This document shows, one piece after another, positions 25,401 through 33,716 of a stretch of 64,000 nt of DNA. Origin of the DNA: an uncultured bacterium (lineage in GTDB: Bacteria > Verrucomicrobiota > Kiritimatiellia > CAIKKV01 > CAITUY01); assembly GCA_903895695.1 (NCBI GenBank), contig CAITUY010000031.1, positions 1 through 64,000 on the forward strand, written 5' to 3'. Under the pieces are notes generated by a model. That model did not search any database. It was given only the letters and a program-made list of their open reading frames with translations, and was not told the DNA's origin. Made by a program: the position numbers and the translations under genes. Each line of letters begins with the position of its first letter. The first letter of the stretch is position 1.

Positions 25401-25546
25401 CCGGCACGGGCGCCGAGGTGCAGCGTCCGCTGGCCACGGTCGTCATCGGCGGCCTGATCACTTCCACGCTTATGACGTTGATCATCCTCCCCATCCTTTA
25501 CCAATGGGGACTCAGAACGAAGCCGGTGACGGCAGAAGCGATATAG
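22445..25546 (+). CDS. heavy-metal efflux RND pump (CusA/CzcA family)
   Basis: A 1033-residue inner-membrane proton antiporter with twelve predicted transmembrane segments and two large periplasmic loops. The heavy-metal RND proton-relay motif in segment 4 is complete (Asp393, Asp399 and Glu406 in DFGLIVDGTVVMVEN). DAVPDITNVQVQVNT near the N-terminus is also characteristic of the metal branch. It is the third gene of a channel-adaptor-pump operon and expels metal cations such as Cu, Ag, Zn, Co or Cd, with choice not readable from sequence. Length is normal. The operon sits inside the glycan locus, with the SDR before it and an aldehyde dehydrogenase 22 bases after it. No metal-sensing regulator is adjacent. 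Confidence 0.9.
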   Translation: MNTLIQFALRQRLLVVLATLLLIGIGIRAFQMLPIDAVPDITNVQVQVNTAVKAFAPAEVESLVTAPIETAMSGIPDVEDVRSLTKYGLSQVTVVFKDGTDIYWARQRIMERLLEARDQLPAGITEPAMGPISTGLGEIYQYCLNGDGYSPTELRTIQDWMVRPQLRGVPGVAEVNSIGGYEKQYQVAPDPGKLTSYGLTFRDVIQALSANNANVGGAFIEHQGEQYLIRGVGLVQSVADVEDIVLATRGGVPVRVRDVAWVGLGEELRTGAATERGHEVVQGMAMMLTGENSRTVAIRVRKKLQEIQKALPKGVVIKTLYDRTDLVNETIRTVRNNLFEGGILVVVVLLLLLGNIRGALIVAAAIPLAMLFAVTGMVQGKVSGNLMSLGAIDFGLIVDGTVVMVENIVRRLGERQRQLGRVLTGEEHRRTVGEAAAEMSRPVTFAVGIIMIVYLPILMLQGVEGKMFRPMAFTVLLALAGALVVTMTLAPALCSLILRGRMAGRPNAAIRWLQACYAPALRLAQRWRWLTVGATVAVVVAAGLLFSRLGAEFVPQLDEGSIDVKPIRLPSISLSQSVELQKQLDTALLEFPEVDNVYSRVGTSEVANEPLGPDTGDTFVMLKPRIKWPHGETKAQLADKVSERLRRLPGQNVSLSQPIQDRFDELIAGVRAEVAIKVFGDDFDVLKRAGARIRDVVAAVPGARDVQFEQISGLPMLEIRVDREAIARHGVNVADVLDLIETAIGGKPAGQLFEGEKRFDIVVRLPSRIRDHVAELRQLTVKTPGGALIPLSLLAHINITEGLNQINREQGSRRAAVQCNVRGRDIAGFIKDVQARIAAEVQPGLPAGYHIEYGGQFENLRAARARLAIVVPLALVLIFFLLFSAFQSVRQALLIFTGVPLALSGGVFALALRNMPFSITAAIGFIALSGVAVLNGVVMVSYFNRLRDEGKSVADAVAEGALTRLRPVMMTALVASLGFVPMAIATGTGAEVQRPLATVVIGGLITSTLMTLIILPILYQWGLRTKPVTAEAI

Positions 25547-25568
25547 TCCCTTCGCGGAGAAGATACTT

Positions 25569-27035
25569 ATGACGACCATTCCCCATGACGTGATGAACTG
25601 GATTGACGGCCGGGAGTGCCCGGCGACGACAGGCCAATGGTTCGACAACGTGAGCCCGGCGGACAACCGCGTCCTGTGTCGCGTGGCGCGCTCGGGCGCC
25701 GAGGACGTCCGTGCGGCCGTAGCGGCGGCACGAATCGCTCAACCCGGCTGGGCACAGAAGACGGCGGTCGCGCGCGGCGATCTCCTGCGCGAGATTGCGC
25801 TCGCCCTGCGGACGCGCCGACAGGACATCGCCGAACTGGTGGCGCAGGAAACGGGCAAATCCGTGAAACTCGCGCTGGGCGAAGCCGATGCGGCCATCGA
25901 GATGGGGATGTTTGTCGCGGGCGAAGGCCGGCGCCTGTATGGCCGCACCACGACCGCCAGCATGCCGCACCGGACGGTGATGACGGTGAGGCAGCCCCTC
26001 GGGGTCGCCGGGTTGATCATTTCATTCAACACCCCGATGCCCAACATCGCGTGGAAGGTGTTCCCGGCCCTGCTTTGCGGCAACGCGGCGGTGCTCAAGC
26101 CCTCGGAAGACACGCCACTATCCGCCTGGCTCTTCGCCCGGCTCTGCCAGGAAGCCGGCCTGCCGGCCGGCGTCCTGAACATCGTGCACGGCTACGGGCG
26201 TGAAGCCGGCCTGCCGCTGGTGGAGTCGCCGGACGTTGATCTCGTGAGCTTCACGGGGTCGTGCGAGACGGGGCGCAGCATTCAGAAGGTGGCGGGCGAG
26301 CGGCTGGCCAAGGTCTGCCTGGAACTGGGCGGCAAGAATGCGCTGGTCGTCTGCGACGACGCCGCCCTGGACAACGCCGTGAACTGGACGCTCCAGGCGG
26401 CCTTCAGCAACGCGGGTCAGCGGTGCGCGGCCGCGAGCCGCATCGTCGTCTTCGACGCGGTCTACGACCGGTTCCGCGATTTGGTGGTGAAGGCGACGCG
26501 GGAACTTGCGGTGGGGCCGGCGGACACGGATTTCATGGGGCCGGTGATTAATGCGCGCCAGGTGGCGAAGCTGGAGGACGCGGTCCGGCAAGCCAAAGCC
26601 GCAGGGGCGGTCATTCTGGCCGGCGGGGCGAAGCTCACGGACCCCGCGCACGCGGCGGGGTGCTACATGGCGCCCACCCTGTTGGAGAATGTGGCGCCCG
26701 ATGCCGACATTTCGCAGCAGGAGCTGTTCGGGCCGGTCGCCGTCCTGTATCGCGTGGCGGGCTTCGAGGAGGCGCTGGCGCTCGTGAATCATTCCCGCTA
26801 CGGCCTGACCGCTGCCATCCACACGGCCAGCCTGCACCGGGCCATGACCTTTGCAGAGCGCGTCGAGGCGGGCGTGGTGGTGGTGAACGGCGGCACCCAC
26901 GGCAGTGAGCCGCATATGGGGTTCGGCGGCGTGAAGAACTCGGGCACGGGTTGGCGTGAGGCGGGTACCGAGGCGCTGGACGTCTATAGTGACTGGAAAT
27001 ACATCAACCTCATTCACAGCCCCGGTTGCTGCTGA
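25569..27035 (+). CDS. NAD(P)-dependent aldehyde dehydrogenase
   Basis: A 488-residue enzyme of the aldehyde dehydrogenase superfamily. Catalytic Cys286 is in GQRCAAAS, general base Glu252 is in LELGGKN, the cofactor region is FTGSCETGR, and NTPMPNIAWK occupies the usual substrate-entry position. It follows the RND pump by 22 bases with GGAGAAG before the ATG. Within the glycan locus it could oxidise an aldose or sugar aldehyde to the acid, feeding the sugar-acid enzymes at 30.8-35.7 kb. It could also be an unrelated housekeeping dehydrogenase. The family has very broad specificity. Confidence 0.85.
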   Translation: MTTIPHDVMNWIDGRECPATTGQWFDNVSPADNRVLCRVARSGAEDVRAAVAAARIAQPGWAQKTAVARGDLLREIALALRTRRQDIAELVAQETGKSVKLALGEADAAIEMGMFVAGEGRRLYGRTTTASMPHRTVMTVRQPLGVAGLIISFNTPMPNIAWKVFPALLCGNAAVLKPSEDTPLSAWLFARLCQEAGLPAGVLNIVHGYGREAGLPLVESPDVDLVSFTGSCETGRSIQKVAGERLAKVCLELGGKNALVVCDDAALDNAVNWTLQAAFSNAGQRCAAASRIVVFDAVYDRFRDLVVKATRELAVGPADTDFMGPVINARQVAKLEDAVRQAKAAGAVILAGGAKLTDPAHAAGCYMAPTLLENVAPDADISQQELFGPVAVLYRVAGFEEALALVNHSRYGLTAAIHTASLHRAMTFAERVEAGVVVVNGGTHGSEPHMGFGGVKNSGTGWREAGTEALDVYSDWKYINLIHSPGCC

Positions 27036-27042
27036 GGCGAGC

Positions 27043-28182
27043 ATGAAACCGTCAAATGACATACCGGCCGGCAGCCACGGAATGCCCTGCCCGTTGTGCG
27101 GGGGCGACCGTGTCAAGGTGCGGTACGTCATCTCGAACTCCAGGATCGTCTTTTGCCCGGACTGCACGCTGATGCGGTTGGCGGAGCAACCGACGCAAGA
27201 CGAGTTGCTCGCCGTCTACAACGACGAGTATTTCACCAACAAGCAGTTCTTCGCCGGGGGTCTCTACGGGTATGTGGATTACATCTCCGAGAGGATCAAC
27301 AAGCAGAAAGAATACGCAGACCTGTTCGCGTCCGTGAATAAGGTGTTGCGGGAACAGGCCGGGCCAGGCGGGGAGACCGCCCTTTCCGGGCAGGATGACG
27401 GCAAACGAACCTGGTTGGATGTGGGTTGCGGGCTGGGTTACCTGCTCGATGCGGCCGTTGATCACGGCTTCTGCAGCGAGGGCATCGAGTTCAACCAGTG
27501 GGCCGTCGGGGAGTGCCGGAAACGATATGCGTTTCCCGTTCACTGCGGTTCGGTTGAGGATGTAGTCCCGCAGCTCGGGCAGAAGAAATACGACGTTGTC
27601 TCCCTTCTTGACGTCATCGAGCATGTGCCCGACCCATTCCTGACGCTGCAGATTGTTCGCGGCCTCCTGAAGCCGGGTGGCGTGCTGGTCATCGTGACCC
27701 AGGACAGCCTGTCCTGGACCTCACGCCTCATTGGGTCCCGTCTGGAGGATTTCCGGCGCGTGCGCGAACACCTGTTCTTCTTCTCCCGCGACAGCCTCGA
27801 GCGGTCTCTCTCCAAGGCCGGCATGACCACCGTTGTGGAACGGTATTGCGGCCACACGTTTGAGGTGAACCTGGTCTTGCGTCGGGTCCTCTACCAACGG
27901 CACAGGAAGCTTTACGATTTCATGGCCCAGGCCATCGATTTCGTGGGCCTGGGCGGCTTGAAGGTCCCCTTGAATCCCCAGGTGAAATTCCTCTCCATCA
28001 GCACTTCCGGTCCGACCGCGGTGAAGCGCAGCAGCGATCGCTACTGGGGCCCGCTGGACGAGATCCTGTGGATAGCGGTGGCAGCACCCGTCGCCGTGTT
28101 CTGGACGTTCTCGACGATCTGTCGCGAGTTTCCGGAATCCATCATTGGGCGACTAACGCGCGTATTGGCGGACATGCTATGA
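27043..28182 (+). CDS. SAM-dependent methyltransferase with N-terminal zinc ribbon
   Basis: A 379-residue protein. The N-terminus has two Cys pairs (CPLC at 16-19, CPDC at 38-41) forming a rubredoxin-like zinc knuckle, as in many methyltransferases of sugar and secondary-metabolite clusters. The class I SAM fold follows (TWLDVGCGLGYLLDAAV near residue 125, then LDVIEHVPDP and LKPGGVLVIV). The C-terminal 80 residues include a hydrophobic segment (ILWIAVAAPVAVFWTF) that may attach it to the membrane. ATG 27043 lies just after the dehydrogenase stop; it overlaps the next gene by ATGA. Acceptor unknown; glycan or lipid-linked sugar methylation is inferred from location. Confidence 0.78.
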   Translation: MKPSNDIPAGSHGMPCPLCGGDRVKVRYVISNSRIVFCPDCTLMRLAEQPTQDELLAVYNDEYFTNKQFFAGGLYGYVDYISERINKQKEYADLFASVNKVLREQAGPGGETALSGQDDGKRTWLDVGCGLGYLLDAAVDHGFCSEGIEFNQWAVGECRKRYAFPVHCGSVEDVVPQLGQKKYDVVSLLDVIEHVPDPFLTLQIVRGLLKPGGVLVIVTQDSLSWTSRLIGSRLEDFRRVREHLFFFSRDSLERSLSKAGMTTVVERYCGHTFEVNLVLRRVLYQRHRKLYDFMAQAIDFVGLGGLKVPLNPQVKFLSISTSGPTAVKRSSDRYWGPLDEILWIAVAAPVAVFWTFSTICREFPESIIGRLTRVLADML

Positions 28183-30068
28183 ACGGCACCGGCTCACTGG
28201 AGTTGCTTTTCGCGCGGTTCCCCCTGGTTCAGGGGCTTCTCTTCATGGTGCTGTGGGGCCTGTTATCATTCGCCCTGCTGCCCTGGCGGCTCGCCTGGAC
28301 GCCGGCTGGAGAAAAGGCGCAGGGGCGGTTGTGCGCCGACCTTGGCATGGGGTTCTGCGTGGGATCGGTACTGTTCGGTACGCTGGCGGCCTTTGCGAAC
28401 TGGGCCGGTATTCTTACCCCCCGTAATCTTTTACTGATTCTCTCAGTCTGGGCCTGCCTTGGGGGCGTTGGCTTCTATCTCTTCCTTGCCCAAGCCAGGG
28501 GCATGATGCGGGCATCGGGTGGAAGCACCGTCGTCATGCTCTTGCCGCCCCTGTTGTTGATCCTGATGATCCTCCTCCTATTCCTGCCCTCCGCTTGCGT
28601 TCCCTTCGTGGGTTCGGATGACCACAAGTATCATGTGTCGCTCCTGCGCCTGTGGTTTCAGGACGGCAGTTCCGTGGGCCCGCATGCCCGGATGAGCGCC
28701 TTCTACTGTTTCCCCTTGCTCTCCAGTCAGGTGGCGTCCGTGTTTGTGCCGCTCTTCGGGTATCACAGCGCTCAGTACGTTCAGCTTGCCTATCTCGTGT
28801 CCGCCGCTCTGCTGATCTATGGAGTCGCCTGCCAGTTGACCGGGCGGGTCCAGTTGTCATTTCTGGGCGCGGTCAGTTTCGTGCTGTTGCCGTTGCATTT
28901 TCAGGTGGCGTCGTTTGCGCTTGCCGATCGTGGGGCGGCGGCCCTGGGACTGGCCGCGTTGTGTTGTCTGCTGACGGTGCGTTCTCGGGGATTGGCCGCC
29001 CTGGTTTGCTTCGCGGCTTGCGCCGCAGGCGCCGCGGCCACCAAGCACCATCTGCTCTTCCTGATGGCGGCGGGTTCTGTGGCCTGGGGATGTCGCGAGA
29101 TCCGGGACCGCGGCCTGAAGGGGATGTTCAGTACCCGGTGCGTAATGGCCGGCCTCGTGGCCGCACTGGTTCTGCTCCCCTGGTATGGCCGTTCGTACCT
29201 GGAGACCGGCAACCCGGTCTTTCCCCTGCTGCTCAACGCCTTGCCCGTGCACGTTCTCGATCCCGGGCAGGCCGCGTTCTGGAACGGTCTGTTGACCCGC
29301 TACGACTTCACGTTCGCCAAGTTTGGCTTCATGTGGTGGGGTTTCACGACCAATCTTGACGCCGGGGCGAATAACATCCTTACGGTGCTGATGCTTCCCA
29401 TTGTCCTCCTGGCCTTCTTCCGGTTTCGTGCCAACCTGCCGGCGGGGGCAGGGTGGCTTCTCCTGGCGTTGTTCCTCTACGTCGGCATCAGCATCCCCTT
29501 CAATCTCTGCCGTTACCGAACGTTCCTGTATGCGATCGAGCCCGCGCTGCTCCTTCTTTGCTTTCTAAGCGCATACGCCGTCGGCCTGCGGGCCTATGGC
29601 CTCGTCTGTATTGCGATTTTGAACCTCGTGATGCTGCTACCGCTCTCGAATACGCTCGCGGCACAGGCCCATGCGGCCAGCTACGCGTTGGGCCGTGTCA
29701 ACGAGGCAAAATGGATATCCCAGGAGAGCCCGTACTCGGGGCGCCAGGCCATGCAATTGCGGCACTACATCAACGACGGCGATGCCGTTGCCGTCACCTT
29801 CGATCGGCCGCTATACTATCCGGGCATCATCAGCTACACAAAGGACTGGACGTACGCCACGAAGTGGGCGCTGCCGAAACTCGGTTCGCCATCGCAATTG
29901 GGTGAGTGGTTCCGTACCACCGGAGTGGACGTTGCCGTGATCGACCGGGCCCTGCTGCCGGACACGCGCACTCCCACTCTGCCGGAAGGTTTGCGAGTCG
30001 GGGAGACCGAGGACTTTGTTGTGATCCGGAAGCCCGCGGGGAAACCTGCCGCGACCAACGTAGAATGA
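28179..30068 (+). CDS. GT-C-like polytopic membrane protein (first of five)
   Basis: A 629-residue integral membrane protein with about twelve hydrophobic segments followed by a soluble C-terminal domain of roughly 130 residues. An acidic motif (GSDDHKYH) lies in the first large external loop, where GT-C enzymes of family 39 and relatives keep catalytic Asp/Glu. GT-C enzymes use polyprenyl-phosphate sugars on the outer face of the inner membrane. The assignment is by topology and this motif, not by a clear family match. It overlaps the methyltransferase before it by ATGA. Confidence 0.6.
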   Translation: MNGTGSLELLFARFPLVQGLLFMVLWGLLSFALLPWRLAWTPAGEKAQGRLCADLGMGFCVGSVLFGTLAAFANWAGILTPRNLLLILSVWACLGGVGFYLFLAQARGMMRASGGSTVVMLLPPLLLILMILLLFLPSACVPFVGSDDHKYHVSLLRLWFQDGSSVGPHARMSAFYCFPLLSSQVASVFVPLFGYHSAQYVQLAYLVSAALLIYGVACQLTGRVQLSFLGAVSFVLLPLHFQVASFALADRGAAALGLAALCCLLTVRSRGLAALVCFAACAAGAAATKHHLLFLMAAGSVAWGCREIRDRGLKGMFSTRCVMAGLVAALVLLPWYGRSYLETGNPVFPLLLNALPVHVLDPGQAAFWNGLLTRYDFTFAKFGFMWWGFTTNLDAGANNILTVLMLPIVLLAFFRFRANLPAGAGWLLLALFLYVGISIPFNLCRYRTFLYAIEPALLLLCFLSAYAVGLRAYGLVCIAILNLVMLLPLSNTLAAQAHAASYALGRVNEAKWISQESPYSGRQAMQLRHYINDGDAVAVTFDRPLYYPGIISYTKDWTYATKWALPKLGSPSQLGEWFRTTGVDVAVIDRALLPDTRTPTLPEGLRVGETEDFVVIRKPAGKPAATNVE

Positions 30069-30081
30069 AGCGCAGGGACGC

Positions 30082-30813
30082 ATGAGCTGCAATGCATCCG
30101 TCGATCGTGACCTAGCCATCCTGGCGCGGGCCGATCGCTACAACGAGTGGCTGAGGGGGATGGTTCTCCCGTACTGCCGGGGGTCACTGCTGGAGATCGG
30201 CGCGGGAATCGGGAATCATTCGCCGTTCTTCCTGGCCCGGTGCGAGCCGTGTGTCCTGTCCGACTCGGTCGAGAAGTACTGCAAAATCCTGCAGGACCGA
30301 TTTGGCGCCGAGCAGCGCGTGCGGATCCAGCGCTTCGTGCTTGGCGAGCGCGCCCCGGCCGACTGGACGAACAAGTTCGATACCATTGTGCTTATGAACG
30401 TGCTCGAACACATCGCGGATGATGTGGCCGCCGTACGGGAACTGGCCGCCTGCCTCCGCCCGGGAGGGCGCCTGGTGATGGTTCTGCCGGCTTGCCGCTG
30501 GCTCAAAGGTAGTCTGGATGCCGCCTATGGGCACTACAGGCGGTATGATCGGCAAGCCGTCCGCGGACTGGCGGCGAGCAGCGGGCTTGTGGTCGAGCGC
30601 AATCGATTCTTTAACCTCCTTGGAGTTTTCGGGTGGATGTTCCGCTCGCACCTGGCGAAGGGTGCAAACCTGGATCAAGGCCAAGTGACCCTTTTCAACA
30701 AATTGGTTCCCGTATTGCGCGCGGCCGAGCGATTGGCGCCGCCGCCGATCGGCCTGTCGCTCCAGGTGGTCTTGCTGAAGGCTGAGGCGACCGTGCCGGG
30801 GCTATCCGCATGA
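30082..30813 (+). CDS. class I SAM-dependent methyltransferase
   Basis: A 243-residue methyltransferase. Motif I is SLLEIGAGIGNHSPFF near residue 35, with MNVLEHIADD and LRPGGRLVMVLPA later, all typical of the Methyltransf_11/23 type. A GHYRRYDR stretch after motif III is common in small-molecule and glycan methyltransferases. AGGGA precedes ATG 30082. It overlaps the ketopantoate-reductase-like gene by ATGA. The substrate cannot be deduced. Confidence 0.8.
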   Translation: MSCNASVDRDLAILARADRYNEWLRGMVLPYCRGSLLEIGAGIGNHSPFFLARCEPCVLSDSVEKYCKILQDRFGAEQRVRIQRFVLGERAPADWTNKFDTIVLMNVLEHIADDVAAVRELAACLRPGGRLVMVLPACRWLKGSLDAAYGHYRRYDRQAVRGLAASSGLVVERNRFFNLLGVFGWMFRSHLAKGANLDQGQVTLFNKLVPVLRAAERLAPPPIGLSLQVVLLKAEATVPGLSA

Positions 30814-31730
30814 GCGATCTTTCGGTGGCTGTCCTGGGCGTGGGCGGCGTGGGCGGCTATATCGCCGCGGCGCTTGCGGCGCGCGGCGTGCCGGTGACGT
30901 GCGTGGCGCGCGAGGCGACCGTGGCGGTCATCCGCGACCGCGGCCTCAGGCTGGAAAGCGCGGTGCTCGGGAACTTGACGACGCATCCGCGGCCCGTGTT
31001 GCGACTGGATGAAGAACCCGATCTTCTGTTCGTGACCACCAAGGCAACCCAGCTCGCCGGGGCGCTCGAACGGCTCCCGCCGGGGCCGTTGGCCAGGACG
31101 ATCGTGATACCCCTGCTTAACGGCCTGGAACACATGGCGGTGCTGCGGCAGAGGCTGGGCGTCCGGGTGGTCGCGGGGAGCATCCGGATCGAGTCGCGAT
31201 TGGAGGGATCCGCGCACGTCGTGCAGACGTCGCCATTTGCGCTGATTCGGCTTGCATCCGATGGCGGCGTGCCGCCTGCGGAACTGGCGGCCGCCGCCGC
31301 GGCCATTTCCGGAGCAGGACTTGCCGTGGAGGTGGCGGCCAGCGAAGGGATCGTACTTTGGGAGAAGCTGGCCCGGCTGGCGGCGCTGGCCTGCACGACG
31401 ACCCTGTCGCGAAAGTCGGTCGGCTTTGTCCGGACGGACCCCGGCTGGCGGGCGCTCCTGACCGGGGCGGTTCGAGAGGGCGTGGCTGTTGCGGCGGCTT
31501 GCGGCGTGCCGCTCGATGCGGCGGCGCAGATGAAGACGATTGACGCCATGCCGGAACAACTGACAACGTCGATGTACCGCGACGTGGCGGCCGGCCGCCG
31601 ATCCGAGCTGGATGCCATAGCCGGGGCCGTGGTCCGGGCCGGGCAACAACACAGAATTCAGAGTCCGATCCTGGCGGACCTGATCGGTCGTATTGCCGCA
31701 AGCGAGGAGTCCCGATGCCCACAGCCCTAG
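30810..31730 (+). CDS. ketopantoate-reductase-like dehydrogenase (substrate likely different)
   Basis: A 306-residue Rossmann protein with the layout of PanE/ApbA: NADP site GVGGVGG at residues 10-16, the active-site Asn104 in PLLNGLE, and the catalytic Lys186 in WEKLARLAALA. In E. coli PanE two Asn residues (180 and 184) follow that Lys at +4 and +8 and bind the substrate; here those positions are Leu190 and Ala194. The gene sits between a methyltransferase and the cytidylyltransferase, overlapping both (ATGA, and 16 bases). A different 2-keto acid, such as a sugar keto acid, is therefore a reasonable guess. Confidence 0.75.
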   Translation: MSDLSVAVLGVGGVGGYIAAALAARGVPVTCVAREATVAVIRDRGLRLESAVLGNLTTHPRPVLRLDEEPDLLFVTTKATQLAGALERLPPGPLARTIVIPLLNGLEHMAVLRQRLGVRVVAGSIRIESRLEGSAHVVQTSPFALIRLASDGGVPPAELAAAAAAISGAGLAVEVAASEGIVLWEKLARLAALACTTTLSRKSVGFVRTDPGWRALLTGAVREGVAVAAACGVPLDAAAQMKTIDAMPEQLTTSMYRDVAAGRRSELDAIAGAVVRAGQQHRIQSPILADLIGRIAASEESRCPQP

Positions 31731-32479
31731 CCTTTGTCCCCGCGCGATCGGGATCGCTGCGAGTCCCGAGCAAGAACATCCGGCCGCTGGCCGGGCATCC
31801 GCTGATTGCCTACTGCATCGCGGCCGCGCGGCAGAGCGGGATCTTCCAGCGCATTGTCTGTTCCACCGATTCGCCTGCCATCGCGGACGTGGCGCGGTAT
31901 TACGGGGCGGACACGCCCTTCCTGAGGCCGGCAGAGTATGCCACCTCCATATCGCCGGACATTGAATGGATCAAGCATGCCCTGGGGTCGCTGCCCGAGA
32001 CGTACGATTGTTTCAGCATTGTCCGGTCGACGAGTCCGTTCCGTACCGCGGCCACCGTCCGGCGCGCCTGGGCGCAACTGCTGGCCACGCCCGCGGCGGA
32101 CTCGATCCGGGCCGTCGAGCTCTGCAAGCAGCATCCGGGCAAGATGTGGGTGCTGGAGGATAACGGACTCATGCGCACCCTGATGGATCAGTCGCACCTT
32201 GACGTTGCATGGCATGCGGGCCAGTACCAGGCGCTGCCCAAGGTCTATGTGCAGAACAGCGCGTTGGAGATCGCTTGGACGCGGGTCGTGCGCGAGTTCA
32301 ACTGCCGGGAAGGGCGCACCCTGGCGCCTTTCCTGACCGAAGGGTACGAAGGGTTCTCGATCGATTACGAAGAGGACTGGGAGCGCGCGGAGCGGTTGGT
32401 CGCCACGGGGCGCGCCACCCTCCCGACCATCGAAGTTCCACCGTACCCGGACTCGGCGAAGCAGGCCGGCGCCGGATGA
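31715..32479 (+). CDS. NeuA-family acylneuraminate cytidylyltransferase-like protein
   Basis: A 254-residue nucleotidyltransferase of the NeuA/KdsB superfamily. The CTP-binding N-terminus FVPARSGSLRVPSKNIRPLAG, IVCSTDSPAIADVARYYGA and FLRPAEYATS match the acylneuraminate cytidylyltransferase pattern. It would activate a nonulosonic (or related keto) acid as its CMP derivative. It is about 13 kb from NeuB and is coupled instead to the ketopantoate-reductase-like gene (16-base overlap) and followed by the racemase-family gene. GAGGAG precedes the ATG. It may serve NeuB's product or a different acid made by the neighbouring enzymes. Confidence 0.85.
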   Translation: MPTALAFVPARSGSLRVPSKNIRPLAGHPLIAYCIAAARQSGIFQRIVCSTDSPAIADVARYYGADTPFLRPAEYATSISPDIEWIKHALGSLPETYDCFSIVRSTSPFRTAATVRRAWAQLLATPAADSIRAVELCKQHPGKMWVLEDNGLMRTLMDQSHLDVAWHAGQYQALPKVYVQNSALEIAWTRVVREFNCREGRTLAPFLTEGYEGFSIDYEEDWERAERLVATGRATLPTIEVPPYPDSAKQAGAG

Positions 32480-32507
32480 GCCCCGAATCTGGAAAGGAGA
32501 AGCGTCC

Positions 32508-33686
32508 ATGAAGGTAAAGAAGATCGAAACCTTGTATTGCGATGCGGGCTGGAGGCCTTGGATATTTCTCAAGATCACGACCGATGACGGGCTTGTCGGC
32601 TGGAGCGAGATCACCGATTCGCACGGCTCGCCACGCGGCTTGAAAGGCATCGTCGAGGATCTGTCGCCGGCCGTGATCGGGCAGGATCCGAGGGCCACTG
32701 AAAGGATCTACTGGGACCTGTACCGCCATACCCGCCAGAGTCCGGGCAGCGTCATCCAGAAGGCCATTGGCGGCATCGAGAACGCCCTGCTGGACATCAA
32801 GGCCAAGGCGCTCGGCGTTCCGGTCTATGAGTTGTTCGGCGGCCCCACCCGGGACAGCATCCGCGTATATTGGTCGCACTGCGGCACCACGCGAGCCCGC
32901 GCCTGGCAGGTGACGAACACGAAGAAGCTTGCCTCGTACGATGACGTCGCCGAGTTGGGCCGGGAAGTTATCCAGCGCGGTTTCACGGCGCTGAAGACGA
33001 ATATCGTCACGCCCGGCGACAAGCCGACGGTTCCCATGCAGGGCTTCCAGGGCGGCAGCGGCACCACCGACCAGAATGTGTCGTTTGAGACGATTGCCTC
33101 GCTTGAACGCCTGATGACCGCCTTTCGGGCGGGTGGAGGAGACAGTCTCGGACTCATCCTGGATCTCAACTTCAACTTCAAGACCGAGGGCAACCTCAGC
33201 ATCGCCCGGGCGATGGAACCGTTCAAACTGATGTGGCTCGAGGTCGACTGCTTCGACCCGGCCGCCCTGGCGCACGTCCGGCGCAGCACAACCCTTCCGA
33301 TCTGCAGCGGCGAAAACGTTTATACGAACCGGGGATTCCGGCCGTACTTCGAGGCACAGTCCATGGATGTGGCGTCCGTGGATGTGATTTGGAACGGGTT
33401 CTCGCAGTCCCGGAAGATCGCGGACATGGCGGAGACCTACGAACTCAACGTGGCGCCGCACAACTACTACAGTCACCTGGCCACCTTCATCAGCGCCCAT
33501 CTCTGCGCGACCATCCCGAACGTGCGCATCCTGGAGGTCGACATCGATGACGTGCCGTGGAAGGACGAGTTGGTGACGGCCGTTCCGGCCATCGCCCGGG
33601 GCGAGATGAGCCTGCCGACGGCCCCGGGCTGGGGCGCCGACGTGAACGAGACGGTGCTGAAGCAGCATCCGTGGCCGAAGGCCTGA
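32508..33686 (+). CDS. mandelate racemase/enolase-superfamily dehydratase
   Basis: A 392-residue protein with the N-terminal capping domain and (beta/alpha)7-beta barrel of the mandelate racemase/muconate lactonising subgroup. Likely metal ligands are the Asp in LILDLNFNF, the Glu in WLEVD and the Glu in CSGENVY. A His in APHNYYSH is placed like the catalytic His of acid-sugar dehydratases such as galactonate dehydratase. The Lys-x-Lys of racemases reads Lys-Thr-Asn. This combination suggests dehydration of an aldonic acid to a 2-keto-3-deoxy acid. AAAGGAGAAG precedes the ATG. Its neighbours are NeuA-like and transketolase genes. Confidence 0.82.
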   Translation: MKVKKIETLYCDAGWRPWIFLKITTDDGLVGWSEITDSHGSPRGLKGIVEDLSPAVIGQDPRATERIYWDLYRHTRQSPGSVIQKAIGGIENALLDIKAKALGVPVYELFGGPTRDSIRVYWSHCGTTRARAWQVTNTKKLASYDDVAELGREVIQRGFTALKTNIVTPGDKPTVPMQGFQGGSGTTDQNVSFETIASLERLMTAFRAGGGDSLGLILDLNFNFKTEGNLSIARAMEPFKLMWLEVDCFDPAALAHVRRSTTLPICSGENVYTNRGFRPYFEAQSMDVASVDVIWNGFSQSRKIADMAETYELNVAPHNYYSHLATFISAHLCATIPNVRILEVDIDDVPWKDELVTAVPAIARGEMSLPTAPGWGADVNETVLKQHPWPKA

Positions 33687-33716
33687 CCGGCCGGTCGACC
33701 GAGAGGAGTTTGCCGC

